DNA from: CAVWCW01 sp965365625
Lineage (GTDB): Bacteria > Pseudomonadota > Gammaproteobacteria > Chromatiales > Chromatiaceae
Direction: 5' to 3'
Assembly: GCA_965365625.1 (NCBI GenBank)
Contig: CBDUCL010000022.1
Span: 1 to 22,269, forward strand
Length of the DNA stretch: 22,269 bases
The notes beneath the pieces were generated by a model, which was not told the origin of the DNA, did not search any database, and saw only the letters and a list, made by a program, of their open reading frames with translations. The translations under genes were made by a program, and so were the position numbers. This document shows positions 14,365-20,939 of this stretch, in pieces; position 1 is the stretch's first letter, and each line of letters begins with the position of its first letter.

Positions 14365-16035
14365 ATGCTAAACAATATTCACATCAAGAATCTCGCCATC
14401 GTCGATACCCTGGAGCTGGAATTCCAAACCGGCATGACCGTCCTGACCGGCGAGACCGGGGCCGGCAAGTCGATCCTGATCGACGCCCTGGGCCTAAGCC
14501 TTGGGGACCGCACGGACAACGCCATGATTCGTCCTGGCAGCGAGCGGGCCGAGATCACCGCCAGCTTCGATCTGTCCGACCGCCCCGAACTGGTGGCCTG
14601 GCTGCGCGAGCAGGCCTATGACGACGGCAACGAATGCATCCTGCGCCGGGTGCTGGTGCGCGAAGGCCGCTCGCGCAGCTTTATCAACGGCAGTCCGGCC
14701 CCCCTGCCCCTGGTCCAAGAACTGGGCCGCCAACTGGTGGACATCCACGGCCAACACGCCCATCAATCCTTGCTTCAGCGTGCGATGCAACGCCGACTGT
14801 TGGACGCCTATGCCGGCCACCAAACCCTGGTGGAAGAGGTCGCCGAGCTTCACCGCGGGCTCAACAGCGCCGGCGCCCGCCTCGACGCCCTGAGGGCGGC
14901 GGCTCGTGACCGGGCAGCCAAGTTGGAGCTGCTGCGCTACCAGCTCGGCGAGCTGGACACCCTGAAGCTGGGCGAAGGGGAGTTGAGCCAATTGGACCGG
15001 GACCATGCCCGCCTGAGCAATGCCGAGCGTCTGCAGGAGACATGCGCGCGCCTGGTGCAAGAGCTGTACGAGGACGAATACGCTCTGCACGGGCGCCTCG
15101 AGCACGCAGCCGGCGAGCTCGAAACGGTGCTGGCGAGCGACCCGGAGCTGGGTGAGATCGGCGCCCTACTCGACAGCGCCGCGATTCAGGTACAGGAGGC
15201 CGCCGCCGGCCTGCGCAGCCACCTGGACGGCCTGGAGCAGGATCCGGCCCGGCTGCAAAGCATCGAAGAACGCCTGGGGGAGATCCACGACCTGGCCCGA
15301 AAATACCGGGTCAAGCCGCACCAGTTGCCGGAACTCCGGGCCGAGCTGGCCCAGGAATTGGAGGAACTGGAGAACGCGGACGAACAGCTGGAACAGCTCG
15401 AGGCAGAACAGAAGCGCCTGCGCGACGACTACCTGGCAGCTGCCCGGCGGCTCAGCGGCAAGCGGCGCAGCCAGGGCAAACGGCTCGCGGCCGCGGTGAG
15501 CGAGGCCATGGCCGGCCTGGGCATGCCCGGCGGCGAACTGGAGGTGGCGCTGAGCCCCCGTGGCGAAGCGGAGGTCACCGCCCACGGCCTGGAAGACGTT
15601 GACTTTCTGGTCAGCGCCAACCCTGGGCAGCCGCCCCAGCCACTGGCCAAGGTCGCCTCTGGGGGCGAGCTATCGCGCATCAGCCTGGCGATCCAGGTAA
15701 TCACCGCCAACTGCGGGCAAGTGCCGACCCTGATCTTCGACGAGGTGGACGTGGGTATTGGGGGCCGCGTGGCGGAGATCGTGGGCCAGCTGCTGCGCCA
15801 GCTGGGAGCCGAGCGCCAAGTGCTGTGCGTCACCCACCTGCCTCAGGTGGCGGCCCAGGGTCACAACCACCTGCAGGTGGTCAAGCTAAGCAGCCGAAAC
15901 CAAACCCATACCAAGATTACGGCGCTGGAGCCTGAGGCCCGGGTAGAAGAGATCGCGCGCATGCTGGGCGGACTCAGGATCACCGATCAGACCCGCGATC
16001 ACGCCCGCGAGATGGTTACGCAGGCGCAGGGTTAA
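14365..16035 (+). CDS. recN: DNA repair protein RecN
   Basis: SMC-like ATPase acting in double-strand break repair, 556 residues. It has Walker A GETGAGKS (29-36), and VDIHGQHAHQSLL with a long coiled-coil middle (about 150-380) rich in Leu, Glu, Gln and Arg. The ABC signature SGGELS is at 432-437 and Walker B LIFDEVDVGIGG at about 456-467. The length matches E. coli RecN (553). The ATG is nine bases after the nadK stop with only a weak ribosome binding site, so coupling is likely. No LexA box of the CTGT-N8-ACAG type is visible just upstream, as expected if it is transcribed from the nadK promoter. Its TAA overlaps the stop of fur. Confidence 0.97.
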   Translation: MLNNIHIKNLAIVDTLELEFQTGMTVLTGETGAGKSILIDALGLSLGDRTDNAMIRPGSERAEITASFDLSDRPELVAWLREQAYDDGNECILRRVLVREGRSRSFINGSPAPLPLVQELGRQLVDIHGQHAHQSLLQRAMQRRLLDAYAGHQTLVEEVAELHRGLNSAGARLDALRAAARDRAAKLELLRYQLGELDTLKLGEGELSQLDRDHARLSNAERLQETCARLVQELYEDEYALHGRLEHAAGELETVLASDPELGEIGALLDSAAIQVQEAAAGLRSHLDGLEQDPARLQSIEERLGEIHDLARKYRVKPHQLPELRAELAQELEELENADEQLEQLEAEQKRLRDDYLAAARRLSGKRRSQGKRLAAAVSEAMAGLGMPGGELEVALSPRGEAEVTAHGLEDVDFLVSANPGQPPQPLAKVASGGELSRISLAIQVITANCGQVPTLIFDEVDVGIGGRVAEIVGQLLRQLGAERQVLCVTHLPQVAAQGHNHLQVVKLSSRNQTHTKITALEPEARVEEIARMLGGLRITDQTRDHAREMVTQAQG

Positions 16036-16457
16036 CGCTTGCCGCCGCGGCACTTCGGGTCGCTGCAACGCCCGTAGATCGTCAGGGCATGCTCCTCGAT
16101 GATGAAGCCGAGCTTGTCTGCGATCTCGCGCTGGCGTTCTTCGATCGTGTCGTCATAAAACTCCTCGACCCGGCCACAGCGCACACAAACAATATGGTCG
16201 TGGTGACCACCGCGGTTGAGTTCGAACACCGAATGACCGCCCTCGAAATTGTGCCGTTGCACCAACCCAGCCGCCTCGAACTGGGTCAGCACCCGGTACA
16301 CGGTCGCCAAGCCGATCTCCTCACCGGTCTCCAGCAACAGGCGATAGACGTCTTCCGCGCTAAGATGGCGGTCGCCGCTACCCTCCAGAATCCCCAGGAT
16401 CTTGATCCGGGGAACGGTTACTTTGAGACCGGCGTCTCTGATTTCCTGGTTGCCCAA
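16032..16457 (-). CDS. fur: Ferric uptake regulator Fur
   Basis: Iron-responsive repressor, 141 residues. The N-terminal winged helix contains AGLKVTVPRIKIL and the recognition segment GLATVYRVLTQFEAAG. The dimerisation and metal domain has HNFEGGHSVFEL, HHDH (85-88), CVRC (Cys 91 and 94) and a second cysteine pair (131, 136), fitting the structural zinc site of four-cysteine Fur proteins. The start is TTG at 16457, supported by AAGGA seven bases upstream and by alignment with the enteric N-terminus; the only nearby upstream ATG is followed at once by a stop. It is divergent from bamE. I see no convincing Fur box in the shared 127-base region. Confidence 0.97.
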   Translation of the reverse strand: MGNQEIRDAGLKVTVPRIKILGILEGSGDRHLSAEDVYRLLLETGEEIGLATVYRVLTQFEAAGLVQRHNFEGGHSVFELNRGGHHDHIVCVRCGRVEEFYDDTIEERQREIADKLGFIIEEHALTIYGRCSDPKCRGGKR

Positions 16458-16507
16458 AGCTACATCCTTCTTGACTGGTTGGTCGTGAGTTTCCGCTTCG
16501 GTTGGGG

Positions 16508-16513
16508 TATGAT
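16508..16513 (+). promoter_or_regulatory. Possible -10 element for bamE
   Basis: TATGAT matches five of six -10 positions and lies 71 bases before the bamE start. No good -35 is found at 16-18 bases, so the call is weak. Confidence 0.25.
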
Positions 16514-16584
16514 CCGCTACGCAGTCACCAGTCAGCGGTTTCTACGCCGACCTATTGGAAGCCAGCCGAAGCAAACACGACAGA

Positions 16585-17058
16585 ATGCAAAAGGTTCTCA
16601 TTTATTGGGTGCTCGGCGCAAGCCTGGCCATCAGCGGGTGCTCTTGGTTGAACGACATCCCCTTCGTCTACAAGCCTGACATCCAACAGGGCAATGTGGT
16701 GGAACAGAAGACGGTCGACCAATTACGCCCCGGCATGTCCAGGACCCAGGCCGCCTATGTGCTCGGCACGCCGATGCTACGGGACGTCTTCCACCAGGAC
16801 CGATGGGACTATGTATATCGGCTCAAAGAGGGGCGCGCAGAAACCGTCAGCCAGCGCGTCACGCTATGGTTCGAGGACAACCGGCTGGCCCGCATTGAGG
16901 GCGACCTTTACCCGCGCCCCGAGGACCAGCAAGAGCCGGCCCCGGCGGAGCGGGTGATCGAGGTGCCGGACAACAAGCGGCGCAAAGATGGCCTGCTCAG
17001 CGGTGCCCTGGACGTAATCACCTTCGGCATGAGCGGAGAGAAGGACCGGCAGGAATAG
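16585..17058 (+). CDS. bamE: Outer membrane assembly lipoprotein BamE (SmpA/OmlA)
   Basis: Lipoprotein subunit of the BAM complex that inserts beta-barrel proteins in the outer membrane. The 157-residue product has a signal peptide (1-18) ending in the lipobox ISGC, with lipidated Cys19; Ser at +2 fits outer-membrane sorting. The BamE domain follows, with GNVVEQKTVDQLRPGMSRTQ, VLGTPMLRDVFHQDRWDYVY and VTLWFEDNRLARIEG. It is longer than E. coli BamE (113) because of a C-terminal tail after about residue 115 that is proline-, glutamate- and lysine-rich. The ATG at 16585 is chosen because it gives a clean signal peptide; the frame opens ten codons earlier. It is divergent from fur and convergent with rnfH. 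Confidence 0.95.
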   Translation: MQKVLIYWVLGASLAISGCSWLNDIPFVYKPDIQQGNVVEQKTVDQLRPGMSRTQAAYVLGTPMLRDVFHQDRWDYVYRLKEGRAETVSQRVTLWFEDNRLARIEGDLYPRPEDQQEPAPAERVIEVPDNKRRKDGLLSGALDVITFGMSGEKDRQE

Positions 17059-17078
17059 GCCGGACCGCGGCGCCCGAG

Positions 17079-17396
17079 CTAAGCCTCGACACTCCCACCC
17101 TTTCGCATCGGTTTGCCCTCGGCGGCGCGGCGCTTGCGAGCCTCCTTGGGATCGGCGATCAGGGGCCGATAGATCTCCACCCGGTCGCCGTCCATCAGCT
17201 CCGTGTCCGGCTTCGCCAGCTTGCCGAACACCCCCATTTTGGCTTGTGCCAGGTCAATCTCGGGAAAGCGCTCGAGAATGTTAGAACGCTCCACCGCTTG
17301 CATCACAGTGAGTCCCGGCCGGCCCCGCACCTTGAGTATGCACTGCGCCTGAGGGGTGGCATAAGCCACCTCCACCTCGATGATTTCCTCAGCCAC
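17079..17396 (-). CDS. rnfH: RnfH family protein (UPF0125, RatB-like)
   Basis: Small beta-grasp, ubiquitin-like protein of the RnfH family, 105 residues from the chosen start. Signatures are VEVAYATPQ near the N-terminus and LMDGDRVEIYRPLIADPKEARKRRA near the C-terminus, nearly identical to the enteric protein. The role is not settled; the gene is usually paired with ratA. I choose GTG at 17396 because GAGGT lies five bases before it and it places VEVAYA at the family position. An ATG at 17408 is an alternative with a poorer site. The GTG lies within the last codons of ratA (8-base overlap), so translation is coupled. Confidence 0.88.
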   Translation of the reverse strand: MAEEIIEVEVAYATPQAQCILKVRGRPGLTVMQAVERSNILERFPEIDLAQAKMGVFGKLAKPDTELMDGDRVEIYRPLIADPKEARKRRAAEGKPMRKGGSVEA

Positions 17397-17823
17397 CGTA
17401 TACCTCATGCGCCCGCTTACAGAAAGCATCCACCAGGGTATTGGCCACCTGGTTGAATACCGCTCCGAAGGCGGTATCGATCAACCGCCCGGAGAACTCG
17501 AATTCCAGCTCCAGCTCGATCTTGCAGGCGTCCGGGGCCAGGGCTTGGAAGCGCCAGCCCCCGTGCAAGCGTTTGAATGGCCCGTGCTTGAGAGCGATGT
17601 CCATGGACTCCGGCGGCTGCAGCCGATTGCAGGTGGAAAATGTCTGGCGGATGCCCATGCGCGCCACCTCCAACTCGGCACACAGCTCCTGCTCGTCGCG
17701 GGAGATAAGGCGCGCCGACTTACACCAGGGCAGGAATTGGGGGTAGGATTCGAAGTCCTCCACCAGATCGTACAGCTGTTGCGCGGCAAACGGCAACAAC
17801 GCGGATTTTCGCACCAAGGCCAA
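17389..17823 (-). CDS. ratA: RatA-like SRPBCC / START domain protein
   Basis: A 144-residue SRPBCC-fold protein of the RatA/Coq10 family. E. coli RatA has been reported to inhibit 70S ribosome assembly, while related Coq10 proteins bind ubiquinone; which applies here cannot be decided from sequence. Family features are SALLPFAAQQLYDLVEDFESYPQFLPWC at the N-terminus (conserved YPxFLPWC) and the C-terminal helix VFNQVANTLVDAFCKRA. The start is TTG at 17823, directly after the transporter stop, with GAGGT seven bases upstream inside the transporter gene. It is followed by an overlapping rnfH. It lies near smpB, as in many gammaproteobacteria, but is separated from it by a transporter. Confidence 0.92.
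   Translation of the reverse strand: MALVRKSALLPFAAQQLYDLVEDFESYPQFLPWCKSARLISRDEQELCAELEVARMGIRQTFSTCNRLQPPESMDIALKHGPFKRLHGGWRFQALAPDACKIELELEFEFSGRLIDTAFGAVFNQVANTLVDAFCKRAHEVYGG
17402..17406 (-). promoter_or_regulatory. Ribosome binding site fixing the rnfH start
   Basis: GAGGT on the minus strand, inside the 3' end of ratA, is five bases before the GTG at 17396 and favours that codon over the ATG at 17408, which overlaps this site. Confidence 0.55.
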
Positions 17824-19233
17824 TCAGATCACCTCGATGGCCCGCAGGAATACCAATACCACCGCCACCGGGGTAATGTAGCGAATCAGCCCGCGCCAAA
17901 TGCGGTAGCCCAGGCGATCGCCCATATTCAGCTCATCGACCGTGGAGCTGCGGGCCATGACCCAGCCGGCGAATATGGCGATGAGCAGCCCACCCAGGGG
18001 CAGCAGGATATTGGCAGTGAGATAGTCCAGCAGGTCGAAGAAGGTCTTGCCGAACAGCTGGTACTCCTCCCCAGAAGTCAGGTTGAACGAGAATACCGTG
18101 CCGAGCCCCAGCAACCATACCGATCCCCCGACCCAGATGGCCGCGCGCACTCGGCTCATTTGTAGATTCTCCACCAGCCAGGCCACCGCCGGCTCGATCA
18201 GGGAGATGGCCGAGGTCCAAGCGGCGAACACCAGGAGCACGAAAAACAGGGTCCCGAACAAGCTGCCGCCCGGCATACCGCCGAAGGCGATGGGCAGGGT
18301 CTGGAAGATCAAACCCGGACCCGCTCCCGGCTCCAGGCCGTTGGCGAACACGATGGGGAAGATCGCCATTCCCGCCAGCAAGGCCACCAGGGTATCCAGC
18401 AGAGCGATCAGGATCGAGGCACCGGCGATCGAGGTGCTGCGGCGCATATAGGAGCCGTAGACCATGATCGCCCCCATGCCCAGGCTGAGGGTGAAAAAGG
18501 CATGACCCATGGCCACCAGCACCGGGCTGCCGCTGAACTCGCAGCGCTGCTCCCCGGCCACTTCTCGGCAGACGGTGAACAGCTTCTCGAAATCCGGGGT
18601 GAACAGGAAGTCCAGGCCGGCGGCAAAATCCCCGTTGGTATAGGCATAACCCACCAGAACCAGCAGCAGCACCAGTAGCGCCGGCATCAACACCCGCACC
18701 GCCTTTTCCAGGCCGCCCCGCACGCCGCGGGCCACCACCCCCATGGTCATCACGATAAACAGCGTATGCCAGGCCAGCAAGCGCTCCGGGTCGCCGACAA
18801 GATCGTTGAAAATGCTCTGCACCCCCAGGGCAGTGGCGCCGCTAAACACCCCGGTCGCCGAGCGCAGCACATAGGCCAGCGCCCAGCCGGCAATCACGCT
18901 GTAATAGGAGAGAATCAGGAATCCGGCCACCACGCCGCCCCAGCCCAGCAAGGTCCATACTCGAGGGGCCCCCTCCTCCTCCGACAGGGCGCGCATGGTA
19001 TTGATCGGGCTCTGGCGGCCGCGCCGACCCACCAGCACCTCGGCCATCATGATCGGGATACCGATCAGGGCGATACAGGCGAGATACACCAGCACGAAGG
19101 CCCCACCGCCATGCTCGCCGGTGATATAGGGAAACTTCCAGATATTGCCCAGGCCCACCGCCGAGCCCGCCGCCGCCAGGATGAACATCAGGCGCGACGA
19201 CCACTGGCCGTGAATCGAAGTGCGCTCGGTCAT
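17824..19233 (-). CDS. Sodium-dependent neurotransmitter-symporter family transporter
   Basis: Na+-coupled symporter of the NSS (SNF) family, 469 residues with about 11-12 hydrophobic helices. The N-terminal signature AGSAVGLGNIWKFPY and the following GGGAFV form the unwound helix-1 substrate and sodium site. Other family segments are GIPIMMAEVLVGRRGR, SVIAGWALAY, and FFTLSLGMGAIMVYGSYM (helix 6 region). The substrate, probably an amino acid or amine, cannot be told. A predicted extracytoplasmic loop carries a Cys pair nine residues apart (CREVAGEQRC). The frame opens 122 codons earlier, but the ATG at 19233 is right for the family; a GGGGA lies upstream. It heads the operon with ratA and rnfH, joined with no spacing. 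Confidence 0.93.
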   Translation of the reverse strand: MTERTSIHGQWSSRLMFILAAAGSAVGLGNIWKFPYITGEHGGGAFVLVYLACIALIGIPIMMAEVLVGRRGRQSPINTMRALSEEEGAPRVWTLLGWGGVVAGFLILSYYSVIAGWALAYVLRSATGVFSGATALGVQSIFNDLVGDPERLLAWHTLFIVMTMGVVARGVRGGLEKAVRVLMPALLVLLLVLVGYAYTNGDFAAGLDFLFTPDFEKLFTVCREVAGEQRCEFSGSPVLVAMGHAFFTLSLGMGAIMVYGSYMRRSTSIAGASILIALLDTLVALLAGMAIFPIVFANGLEPGAGPGLIFQTLPIAFGGMPGGSLFGTLFFVLLVFAAWTSAISLIEPAVAWLVENLQMSRVRAAIWVGGSVWLLGLGTVFSFNLTSGEEYQLFGKTFFDLLDYLTANILLPLGGLLIAIFAGWVMARSSTVDELNMGDRLGYRIWRGLIRYITPVAVVLVFLRAIEVI

Positions 19234-19260
19234 GCAGAGGTCCCCTTTGCTGCCTTGGCC

Positions 19261-19285
19261 GCCGCACTCGGAGAGCGAGTGCGGC
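19261..19285. promoter_or_regulatory. 10-bp perfect inverted repeat upstream of the symporter
   Basis: GCCGCACTCG (19261-19270), a five-base loop, then CGAGTGCGGC (19276-19285). It lies 28 bases before the symporter ATG, in the divergent region with smpB. The arms contain GCACTC and GAGTGC, the core half sites of CIRCE, but with seven bases between them instead of nine. A TATTGT (19288-19293, minus strand) just upstream could be a -10, which would put the repeat at the transcription start like an operator. It could equally act as an mRNA leader hairpin. Confidence 0.6.
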
Positions 19286-19389
19286 ACACAATAGCGCGCC
19301 ATTTTCGGCGAAATCCGCCGGCAGGACAAGGAAGCCCCGGCATGCCCCTCGTGTAGCGGCCCAGGTTCCCTTGACATACAATGCGCGCC

Positions 19390-19869
19390 ATGGGGAAGAA
19401 GCGGAAGCAGTCCGGTCACGGCGGCGCCACCATCGCGCTGAACAAAAAGGCCGGCCACGACTATTTCATCGAGCAGCGGTTCGAGGCGGGCCTGGCCCTG
19501 GAGGGCTGGGAGGTCAAGAGCCTGCGCGCCGGGCGGGTGCAGCTCAAGGAAAGCTATGTCACCGTCAAGGAGGGCGAGGCCTTCCTGTTCGGGGCCCATA
19601 TCTCGGCACTCAATACCGCCTCAACCCACATCCACCCGGATCCCACCCGCACCCGCAAACTGCTGATGCACCGGCAGGAACTGGACCGCCTGATCGGCCA
19701 GGTGGAGCGGGCCGGCTACACCCTGGTGCCGGTGTCCCTGTACTGGAAACGGGGCCGGGCCAAGCTCGAAATCGGCCTCGCCAAGGGCAAGAAGCAGCAC
19801 GACAAACGGGCCTCCGAGCGGGAAAAAGACTGGGCGCGGGAGAAACAGCGGTTGGCAAAGATTCGGTAG
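19390..19869 (+). CDS. smpB: SsrA-binding protein SmpB
   Basis: Binds tmRNA and brings it to stalled ribosomes for trans-translation. The 159-residue product has the N-terminal GGATIALNKKAGHDYFIEQRF, EGWEVKSLRAGR, FLFGAHIS, DPTRTRKLL, SLYWKRGRAKLEIGLAKGKK, and the C-terminal tail HDKRASEREKDW that enters the empty A site. The ATG at 19390 (MGKKRKQSG) matches the usual start; an in-frame ATG at 19381 is also possible. Neither has a good ribosome binding site. A TACAAT at 19377-19382 would, if used as a -10, put the RNA start at about 19389-19390, so a leaderless message is conceivable. ssrA itself is not in the window. Confidence 0.96.
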   Translation: MGKKRKQSGHGGATIALNKKAGHDYFIEQRFEAGLALEGWEVKSLRAGRVQLKESYVTVKEGEAFLFGAHISALNTASTHIHPDPTRTRKLLMHRQELDRLIGQVERAGYTLVPVSLYWKRGRAKLEIGLAKGKKQHDKRASEREKDWAREKQRLAKIR

Positions 19870-19886
19870 CCCGGGTGCAACCCGGG
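19870..19886. repeat. REP-like hairpin after smpB
   Basis: CCCGGGT (19870-19876), loop GCA, ACCCGGG (19880-19886), starting directly after the smpB TAG. No T-run follows, so it is not a clear intrinsic terminator. The GTAGCCCGGGT start resembles dispersed palindromic repeats common in gammaproteobacterial genomes. The rest of the 136-base gap to the next gene shows nothing recognisable. Confidence 0.5.
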
Positions 19887-20005
19887 GCAACGGCGCACCG
19901 TGGATGGCCTTCCCGCGCCGCCTGAGAGGCTCACCCCGGCCGGGATGGGGGCAGTACCGCGGGCGGATCGGATTGAACGCCGAACCTCGCCGGGCCGCGC
20001 TCGCT

Positions 20006-20932
20006 CTACCGCTCGGCCTTGGCTTGGCGCTTGGCCGGGTCCCCCAGCGGGTGAAACCCGCTGCGGTCGATGCGAAAGCCCTCCCCCTCCCGCCCGGGCG
20101 GCACATGGTTCAGCCGCTCCAGGCCCTCCCAAGCGGCGCGTTCGCCCCGAAACTTGGGCAACCAACTCGCCGACTTCCAGTTCATAAAGTGCAGATAGGG
20201 GAACTCGCGGTCGCCGTCGCGGGCGTTGGTCAACCGACCCTGCCGCCAATACCAGACCTCGGGATGTTCCAGCGAGCCGTCCCACCAGGGCTTGGGGGAG
20301 AGGATGGTGGTGTGCTGCTCGCGAAACCAGCTGCGGCCCTGGAGGGGGTCGAGAAACCGGTAGAGCCGGCGCAGCCAGTCCGGGTGTTTGCGGTGACGCA
20401 GAAATACCTTGGCAAACTTGGACTCGTCGAGGGCCTGGTACTCGGGGTTGGCCATTCGCTCCCGCCAACGGGGGATGCGGCGGAACGCCGAGCGCACCAG
20501 GGGCAGGTTGCGCAGCAGGGTGAAGTGTCCGGAGCAACGGTCCCAGTGGCTGGACACGCACAGATGACTGAGCACCCGGTCATCGTAGAAACGACGAATA
20601 TCCCCGTAGATCACGTCGATGTCACCATAACCGTAATAGTCGTAACCGGCAATCGCCTCGGCGTGTATCTCGCCGAAGGCCGGCCGCAGGTCGCAGACCT
20701 TATAGGCACGGGCAGGTTTGAGGTCGATCCCCAGGCTTTGGGAAACCCGCTCGCAGTAGGCGCCGAAGTCGGTGCGCTCAAAGCCGACATTCGGCGGCGG
20801 ATCGGGCGGCAGCGGGCAATCGGTGAAGAAACGCCAGTGCACGCTGGGATTGGCCCGGCAGCTCTCCAGGTAGAGCGGAAACCACTCCGGCCAGCGGCCG
20901 AAGTAGGGGATCAGGATCAGGATGCTGCGCAT
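20006..20932 (-). CDS. DUF6625 family glycosyltransferase-like protein
   Basis: A 308-residue protein resembling the DUF6625 family, found mainly in polysaccharide loci and thought to be glycosyltransferase-like. It begins with a strand like that of nucleotide-sugar enzymes, ILILIPYFGRWPEWF, followed by the conserved PYKLCDxxPAYG-type segment here as YKVCDLRPAFGEI (77-89). An aspartate-rich YGDIDVIYGD (102-111) could serve as a DxD metal and sugar-nucleotide site. Later HFTLLRN and LHFMNWK are conserved-looking. No signal peptide or membrane helix is obvious. The chosen ATG lies seven bases after the dnaE stop; the frame runs further into dnaE but that part is not family-like. The substrate is unknown and no other glycan genes are adjacent. 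Confidence 0.7.
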   Translation of the reverse strand: MRSILILIPYFGRWPEWFPLYLESCRANPSVHWRFFTDCPLPPDPPPNVGFERTDFGAYCERVSQSLGIDLKPARAYKVCDLRPAFGEIHAEAIAGYDYYGYGDIDVIYGDIRRFYDDRVLSHLCVSSHWDRCSGHFTLLRNLPLVRSAFRRIPRWRERMANPEYQALDESKFAKVFLRHRKHPDWLRRLYRFLDPLQGRSWFREQHTTILSPKPWWDGSLEHPEVWYWRQGRLTNARDGDREFPYLHFMNWKSASWLPKFRGERAAWEGLERLNHVPPGREGEGFRIDRSGFHPLGDPAKRQAKAER

Positions 20933-20939
20933 GCCGGCA

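Noticed and set aside
16458..16584. Fur box in the fur/bamE divergent region
   Set aside because: No stretch resembles the GATAATGATAATCATTATC consensus or its hexamer repeats.
19234..19599. N-terminal extension of the symporter by 122 codons
   Set aside because: It runs through the promoter region and antisense to smpB; the NSS family starts a few residues before the AGSAVGLGN signature.
19870..20005. tmRNA (ssrA) gene next to smpB
   Set aside because: The gap is only 136 bases and shows neither the tRNA-like ends nor a tag reading frame.
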